Assembly: GCF_021462225.1 (NCBI RefSeq) | Contig: NC_061818.1 | Location: 14,481,276-14,545,275, forward strand | DNA: 64,000 nt | Direction of reading: 5' to 3' | From: Girardinichthys multiradiatus | Taxonomy: Eukaryota; Chordata; Actinopteri; Cyprinodontiformes; Goodeidae | Shown here: positions 57,901 through 64,000 of the stretch, one piece after another | How positions within the stretch are numbered: the stretch's first letter is position 1 | Layout: each line of letters starts with the position of its first letter | Notes under the pieces: generated by a model | Told to the model about the DNA's origin: nothing | Database searches by the model: none | Seen by the model: the letters and a program-made list of their open reading frames with translations, nothing else | Position numbers and translations under genes: made by a program

Positions 57901-60900
57901 GGAACACATATTGTCTCATATGGTAAAACCGATTAAATTTAACTGACCTTTAAGATGAGCAAAAAATTACTGGGCTAATATGAGATTAGCTTTCATTTTC
58001 AATGGGGAGGGGTTATTTGCACAGGTTTTCACTGCATTAGTCAGTTTTTAGTCAAGCAGTCAGCGACGGTTCTGTATCCCTGGATGAACTGTTTCATTTT
58101 ACTCTGAAGTAGTATGAAGGAGACAAAAGTTAACTATAGGTTTTTGTTATGGATGGTCAGAGCTTTAGAATATTGGAAGTTGAAAATCAGCTGCCAAAAT
58201 CTCTGATTGGTGCTTCTCTAGATTTAAGTTGGTAAAATCTTAGTAACGACTTAGTTTTTTTTTAAAGCACTTACTCGAGCATGAGCAGAGCCCTCTGCAT
58301 TCGCTCAGCTTCTGCCAAAAGGGATCTCACTGCAACATCATCACCCTGCAGCCAATGAACAGCAGCCTTCAGGACCAGAGCCCACCAGCGACTCACCGGG
58401 TCGCCCACTGGCAATGAAGAAACGAATGGAGGAATATTAAAGGACACACAGTAATTTGTGGTAACATCTAATCCATTTTATTTGTAAAGCAAATCTAAAT
58501 TTTTTTAAAATTGTTTAAACCAAAGTGCTGTACAGTACTGAAACCAACTCACACTGTGTCAAAAGCCACTGAAAATAGATGTGTTTTTAAGAGAGACTTA
58601 AAAATGGTAAGAGAAGAGGCCTGTTTGATATTTAATGGCAACTTGTTCCATAATTTTGGTCACAACTGAAAAGGCTCCATCTCCTCTGAGTTTCTGCCTA
58701 GTTTTTGTTACAGTCAACAGAAGCTGTTCAGATGATATAAGAGCCCTTGGTGTAACATAAGACTAAAGCAAATCAGAGAGGTATGGAGGAGCAAGGCCAT
58801 TTAGACATTTAAATGCTAAAAGTAGAATTTTAAAATCAATTCTTTGGTGCACAGGCAGCCAGTGGAGTGAAGGCATAGTTGGAGAAATATGTTCGTGTTT
58901 GTGTGTTCCTGTTGAAAGACGAGCAGCAGCATTATGGACCAGTTGAAAGCGTGAAAGAGAGGCCTGGTTGATCCCAGTAATCTAGATGAGTTGTGATAAA
59001 TGCATGGATTATTATCTCAGGTTCGTGGTTTGAGAAGACTGGTTTTAATTTCGCTACCTGACAGCTGAAAGAAACGTTTCTGAAATACACTGCTGATCTG
59101 TTTACTGAACTTGAAGCCTGAATCCAGCATTACACCAAGATTTGTAACCTGTTGCTTGACAAATGGTTCCAGATCAGATTGAAAGAGGGGTGCGAGAATT
59201 ACTATTGTGGCGGAATAAAATAACTGTTTTCTTGTCATTAAAGCTCAGACAATTCATAGCCATCCATGCTTTGATATCATCGAGGCACTTTAGGAGAGGT
59301 TGGAGGGAGCATAGACTGTTTGGCTTTCTAGGGAGGTAAATCCGGCAGTCATCCATATAACAATAAAAGGAGATGCCAAGATTTCTCAAAATTGACCCTA
59401 ATGAAAGAAGATGTTAAGAAAAAAGGAGGGGGTCAAGAATTGAACCTTGAGGCACTCCGCAAGAGAACGGTGCTGAATTGGACTTAAACGTTTCGGTGTG
59501 AACACAGAAACCTCTGCCCTGCAGGTATGAACAAAACTAATCTAATGCTATTTAAACCCCGTCCATTGTTCCAAACGGGATATTAGAATACATGGTTGTA
59601 ACTTTGTGGATGAGTCTTTAGCTGTATCAAGATGTACTAAGGTTTCACTTTCATCCTCATGTAAATAGTTATTACGACTCAGGCTTCTGCATAGGGGTTT
59701 TCTATGCATGCCATTCAAACCTGAATTGGTGGTGTGACTGGGAGGAGTTGAGAAGGGGGTTGGAGGGGAAGGAGAGTCTTCAGTGCAGCTGTTCAACAAC
59801 TCTAGAAACTCCAGGGCACTGGAGAATTCCCTGGACAAGCAGCAGAGTTATTAGACAACACAATAATACATAAAAAATAAATCAGATGTTTAGAGTGTGA
59901 GCTCCCTGACGGAGAGATAAAATATCTCATTTTCTCACCCCAAGTTGTTCTTGCAGCCGCCTGCATCAGAGTCGCTCTGCGGCTGGATGAGTGTGTGAAC
60001 GGCTCTTTCCAAAAGCTTCCTGCAGAAACACTGGTGCAGCTGGGCGATGGGGTCGGCTGCAGAAAGTAAGAGAACAAGGGAGTGTAAAAACAAAACATTA
60101 CACTGGCGGAAAAAAGAAGCCCTGGAAAGACACAAAGAAGCAAACCTGGGTCTCTTTGAGAAGTAAACATTTCATCGATGCTGTCTGATTTCACCGACCA
60201 ATCACAGCTTAGGAAAAACTGACGCCCCAGGGGAGTGAAGAGCCAGCGCAGACAGTCGGGGATCTGCTTGGTCTCCGACTGGTTGGCCACGCTCTCAGCA
60301 CAACCAATAAGGTATCCCTGGGAGACAGACAAACAGAAAACTATGTTCCTGTCTGGTTTTTGTCACAGTAGCACAACAGCAACAGAAGACTAAAGAAGAC
60401 ACGTACAGACAGAAAAGTGAGATGGTGACCCAGGACGGTGCGCAGGGCTGTTGCTGCAGTGACATAAATCTGAGCAAACTGAGCTGGGGCCATCTTGCCT
60501 TGGGCACTCTCGCTGAGGTTGACAGCACTCAGAGACAGAGACAAAGCCCACAGGCTGCTGCGCTGAGACAACTTTCCTACAGAGGCAAGAAAAAAAACAT
60601 ACAATTATCCCCTCTGGACACTTCTGACTGTCGGGCATAAACTGTTGCCAGCCGAATTTGAGTTGACTTTGTTCCCTGACCTGTGAGCTGCAGCTGGCTC
60701 AGCTGATGATAAACCAACGCTGCATCTTTTGCACTCGTCTTTGCCTCTTCTCCCTCGTACTTCCCCCCAACCTGGTGGACCAGCCAGCCAAAAGGCACTG
60801 GACGATGCAGACAGTAGCGGATGAAATTCCAGGAGAGGGAACAAACCAGGTCCAGACGGCTTGAGGGAAGAGCTCTTGTCAAGACGGAGAGACAAGTCTC

Positions 60901-62443
60901 TAAGCTGGCCATCGCTGCTGTGTAATCTCCCTGCAGGAGAGAACACGTGGAAGGAGATGCTCAGTAATTAGCACAGAGAAAAGTAGATTGTGTCACGACT
61001 CAGACATAAAAAATTATTTGAACACATGCTAAAAATAAAAACCACACGGGGAGCAGGAAAGCTATATCTAGACATCAAAACAGAAACAGTAAAGGGTTCC
61101 TGGGTAGGTGGAATAAATTCAACCTAAACCTCCATGTAAAACTCAAGTGTTAGAAAAAGAGAGATGTGCAGTGCTTTACTAAACAGTTGAACTTTTTTAC
61201 ATTTGTCACAACGTTGTTTTTTGAGAGACAGGAAAACACAAAGCAGTGCATGATGTTCTCTGCTGTTATTTGCAGTTTTTCCATTTTTTGTAAATAGTCT
61301 GCTGTTTTTATGCACTGTTATACATTTTGTGCATTTTGTACAATTTCAAAGCATATTCATGTGTAAAATGTGTTGAGTGGTGCAAACACAGAGACTCAAT
61401 GTGAAAGATTTGCAGCTGTAATTGCAGCAAAAGCCATTGGCTGCAATTATATTGACGCAACCGAGCCAAATGCAAATGCAAGCTACCCTCTCAGGCGTTT
61501 TAGGTTTTCATTTGTAAATCACAGAAATGAACAATGTATCATTTTTATTCCACTTCACGGAAATGTACTAATTTGTGTTGGTTTTATCACAAAATCCCAC
61601 AAAAATGTTAAAGAGGTGAATACTTCTGCAAAGCCACATTAAATAAAGTGTAGTGAGAACTTTTTAGGTCATCTTAAAAAGGTCATGTCTGAGAAGCGTC
61701 CTTTGACTCTCCTCCTGTTCTCTACTCACCCTGTTGAGATGTAGGTCTGCTTGTTTGCGGTGCCTCCAGAATGACACAGATTTGGGCGAGTGAAGGGGTG
61801 TTACAGGCTCCCACAGGTACAGCACCCTGACACAGCCCCACAGCGCCCCCACTCCACTCAGGACCCAAACGATCACCCACGGTAAGAGGCAGCGCAGCCA
61901 AGAACCTGGCGAAAAGGAAGAAACGGGACATTTTATGAAGCCATTTCAACTTATGGCATAAACTCTGATATATGCAGAAGGGACTGCTCCTCACCAAAGT
62001 CCTGTGTGTGAGTTGGAAACCAGACAAGTGTACGTGATGGGACGTGGGCTGCTGTCAGGTTTTCTGGGTCCTCTGAGCCCAGCAAAGAGGGCAGTGGGTT
62101 TAGAGACAGGCAGAACAACGTCAAGGCGCACAGAAGCAGCCGTGAACGATCCATCACTCCCACCGTGGAGGGAGAATCTGGCTCGCTCTTCACCTGGAAG
62201 ACAGTGAGAGGGATTTTGCATATTTCATCTGCTGCACATGTGAAATATGCAACTCATATAATAATAATAATCGTGCCCTCGTGTGCTTTACCTGATGGTG
62301 ATCCAGTAAGGGGCTTCCCGGCTCAGAGTCGACACAGTACGGAGAGAACTGGTGTGGGGAGCTGGAGCCGGAATCTGAGGCCGGAGGGGACATCAACACT
62401 CCCTCCTGTTTGAGCTCCATGTCTTCTGACATGATCACAGGCT
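55000..62443 (-). CDS. srebf2: SREBP-2, C-terminal regulatory half (5' exons beyond the window)
   Basis: Membrane-bound transcription factor precursor for cholesterol synthesis genes, held in the ER by SCAP. Thirteen exons in transcript order: 62443-62292, 62193-61995, 61905-61730, 60930-60681, 60576-60407, 60317-60146, 60056-59939, 59830-59721, 58407-58275, 57424-57253, 56715-56539, 56205-56094, 55217-55000. They encode 718 residues plus a split first codon; human SREBP-2 has about 1141. Features: SDSGSSSP and [25 protein letters not shown], the first membrane segment, with the Leu-Cys S2P site and the NP cap (SLNPL); a short luminal loop with RTLV as a possible S1P site; a second membrane segment ([14 protein letters not shown]); then the SCAP-binding region, [12 protein letters not shown] through [17 protein letters not shown] to the end SGGTTIAAS. 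Activation and bHLH domains are missing because the window ends. The ending and mir-33 favour srebf2 over srebf1. Confidence 0.93.
55255..55915 (-). mobile_element. Decayed Tc1-like element in the last srebf2 intron
   Basis: Contains TACAGTGACTTCCACTTTTT and ATTTTGTCACGTTACAACCA near 55258-55303, ACAGCATGATGCTGCCATTA near 55436, and ends AAATGTTCAAGGGGAGTAAA near 55900. It is internally deleted and non-coding. Confidence 0.78.
56945..57012 (-). ncRNA. mir33: mir-33 precursor, intronic in srebf2
   Basis: The mature 5p sequence GTGCATTGTAGTTGCATTGC plus A at 57007-56987 matches vertebrate miR-33a exactly. The flanking bases form a hairpin: the 5' stem starts CTGTG at 57012, the loop is near TCCTGAATGCGA, and the 3p arm reads GTGCAATGTCTCTGCAGTGC, ending GTACAG at 56945. 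It lies in the intron between the exons ending 57253 and starting 56715, three exons from the gene's end; in human, mir-33a is in intron 16 of 19-exon SREBF2, the same place. It is co-transcribed with srebf2 and represses ABCA1 and fatty-acid oxidation genes. Confidence 0.97.
58470..59520 (-). mobile_element. LINE reverse-transcriptase fragment in a srebf2 intron
   Basis: The - strand encodes [19 protein letters not shown], the reverse-transcriptase YxDD motif, here YMDD. Next come [20 protein letters not shown] and [19 protein letters not shown], then decayed C-terminal coding sequence down to about 58500. The pattern fits fish L2/CR1-clade LINEs. Frameshifts and stops inactivate it. It enlarges the intron between exons 59830-59721 and 58407-58275. 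Confidence 0.8.
61290..61650 (+). mobile_element. Tc1-derived terminal fragment in a srebf2 intron
   Basis: TTTGCAGCTGTAATTGCAGC near 61408 and CACTTCACGGAAATGTACTA near 61551 match the Tc1 transposase end and terminal region. GTGTTGGTTTTATCACAAAA and GAGGTGAATACTTCTGCAAA complete the right end. Confidence 0.7.
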
Positions 62444-62560
62444 CTGGGATAGAAAGCATTGAGCTGCTTCTCAAGATACTTTTTTAAGAAATAGAGCCTG
62501 ATATGTTTTTGTGCAAACAGATCTCTTGGGCTCAGGGGGGGTCTACAGTTTTTCATCCAG

Positions 62561-62575
62561 CCAACAGGTGGCGCT
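62561..62575 (+). promoter_or_regulatory. CTCF-like motif in a srebf2 intron
   Basis: CCAACAGGTGGCGCT is a close match to the vertebrate CTCF core (CCANNAGRKGGCRC). Sequence match only; no occupancy data. Confidence 0.45.
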
Positions 62576-62769
62576 ACAGTGTAGTCACCTGTGTAATTAA
62601 AAGAAAATAAAAAACTAATCTTGCATCGTATTATGTCAAAAATATGTGCTGCTCTTGTTTTTTAGTCTTCTGCTGGTGGTTTGAGATGGGAGTATTCTCT
62701 GTGGTTGCGTCTGTGGCGCCACTTTTTGGTGAATTTTATAACTGGGAGTTTACTGGAGGTGCATCCCTG

Positions 62770-62930
62770 GTCACTAGTAGTGGTGTCCAGTTCCAGTCCT
62801 TGTTGGTCAGTGTCCTGCATGTTTCATACGTTTCCTGCCATGACACACCTGATTTGAATGCACAGGTAATTTGTTGACCCTTGCAGAACATTTTGACATG
62901 CTGAGGAGGCAATTCAAATTTCTCAGTACA
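62770..62930. mobile_element. Fragment of a hAT-like MITE family
   Basis: Shows CAGTTCCAGTCCTTGTTGGT, then GACACACCTGATTTGAATG and TTTTGACATGCTGAGGAGGC. These resemble the internal parts of the MITE at 30909-31353 (ACACACCTGACTCAAAAGGT and GGCCTGCTGAGGAGGTAATG). Ends are not clear. Confidence 0.5.
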
Positions 62931-63040
62931 TATCGGAATTGGTTATTTTTTAGCTTGATTGGCCCAAACTGGTTGCCAGCTGGGAGAAAAATTCCAAAAT
63001 CCCATTTTATCCCAATTAGCGAATGTACCATACCTAAGCG

Positions 63041-64000
63041 CTACCAGATGTGGAAATTGGCCCAGGCCCGAGTTTTTGCCTCTGCCACAGCCCGGGCCGC
63101 AGCACGCTTGGCCTCACGGTACCCGTCAGCCGCCTCAGGAGTCCCACAAGCCAACCACAGCCGATAGGACTCCTTCTTCAACTTAACAGCATCCCTTACT
63201 GCCGGTGTCCACCACCGGGTTCGGGGATTGCCACCGTGACAGGCACCGCAGACCTTACCGCCGCAGCTACGGGCAGCAGCATCGACAATAGATGCGGAGA
63301 ACATGGTCCACTCGGACTCTATGTCTCCAACATCCCCCGGGATCTGGTCGAAGCTCTCCCGGAGGTGGGAGTTGAATACATTCCTGGCCGAGGGCTCCAC
63401 CAGGCGTTCCCAGCAGACCCTCACTATGCGCTTGGGCCTGCCAAGTCTGTACGGCTTTCTCCTCCTCCAGTGGATCCAACTCACCACCAGGTGATGATCA
63501 GCGGACAGCTCAGCCCCTCTCTTCACCCGAGTGTCCAAAACATGCGGCCGAAGGTCTGATGATACGACAACAAAGTCGATCATCGACCTCCTGCCTAGGG
63601 TGTCCTGGTGCCAAGTGCACTGATGGACACCCTTATGTTTGAACAATGTGTTCATTATGGACAATCCGTGACTAGCACAGAAGTCCAATAACAAAACACC
63701 ACTCGGATTCAGATCGGGGAGGCCATTCCTCCCGATCACGCCTCTCCAGGTGTCACTGTTGTTCCCCACGTGGGCGTTGAAGTCCCCCAGCAGAATAATG
63801 GAGTCCCCCGGGAGGGGCACTATCCAGCACCCCCGACAGGGACGCCAAGAAGGCCGGGTCAGAGACCTCTCCCCAACCCGAAGGCGCAGGGATACGACCC
63901 TCTCATCCACTGGGGTAAACCCCAACACGAGACGGCTGAGCTGGGGGGCAACAAGCAAACCCACACCAGCCCAGGTCTCATGTTTTTATGTGATGCTGAG
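63041..64000 (-). mobile_element. Rex3-type (RTE clade) LINE, endonuclease part
   Basis: An open - strand frame (63964-63041, 307 codons) encodes most of an AP endonuclease: [84 protein letters not shown] and SADHHL are catalytic-site motifs. The 5' end continues past the window; the reverse transcriptase is missing on the other side, where sequence of the srebf2 intron begins near 63040. The long open frame suggests a recent insertion. Confidence 0.9.

Noticed and set aside
55000..62443. srebf1 rather than srebf2
   Set aside because: The GGTTIAAS ending, the DRSRLLLC region, intronic mir-33 and the 22q13-type neighbours support srebf2, although mir-33b in srebf1 of some vertebrates makes this worth a tree.

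Overview
The window is nuclear DNA of a ray-finned (teleost) fish. Genes are split by short GT-AG introns, and decayed Tc1/mariner copies, L2-type and Rex3-type LINEs, a hAT-like MITE and tRNA-derived SINEs lie in most introns and intergenic gaps. There is no bacterial, viral or CRISPR structure. I identified genes by translating exons by hand, checking that splice phases agree, and comparing with protein families from memory. No search was run.

Layout, left to right: fam234b (+, 955-13204, 13 exons, complete); smdt1/EMRE (+, 15529-16013, complete); ndufa6 (-, 17658-19818, complete, tail to tail with smdt1); triobp (-, 22308-45219, long form from 45219 and Tara-like short form from 36938); nol12 (-, 46523-49007, complete, directly upstream of triobp on the same strand); a repeat-rich gap (49.0-55.0 kb) holding L2 fragments and a nearly intact Tc1/mariner element nested in one of them; and the 3' half of srebf2 (-, 55000-62443) with mir-33 in an intron (56945-57012). 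The first srebf2 exons, which encode the activation and bHLH domains, lie beyond base 64000. The intron running off the right edge carries a Rex3 endonuclease fragment.

smdt1, ndufa6, triobp, nol12 and srebf2/mir-33 all map to human 22q13.1-q13.2, and both the smdt1-ndufa6 and nol12-triobp neighbour pairs are kept. fam234b maps to human 12p, so it marks a synteny break.

The genes are not one pathway. smdt1 and ndufa6 are mitochondrial (calcium uniporter, complex I). triobp organises F-actin. nol12 acts in rRNA processing. srebf2 and mir-33 form the known sterol circuit: the transcription factor raises cholesterol synthesis and uptake while the intronic microRNA represses export.

I found no convincing new biological system. 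The points most worth a second look are: several perfect short hairpins of possible template-switch origin; a six-unit 38-residue repeat in the large triobp exon; a GC-AG intron inside the triobp PH domain; two phase-consistent splice routes at the triobp 5' end; a Tc1/mariner element with 36 residues between its last two catalytic acids; and a second copy of the miR-33 5' sequence beside the precursor.
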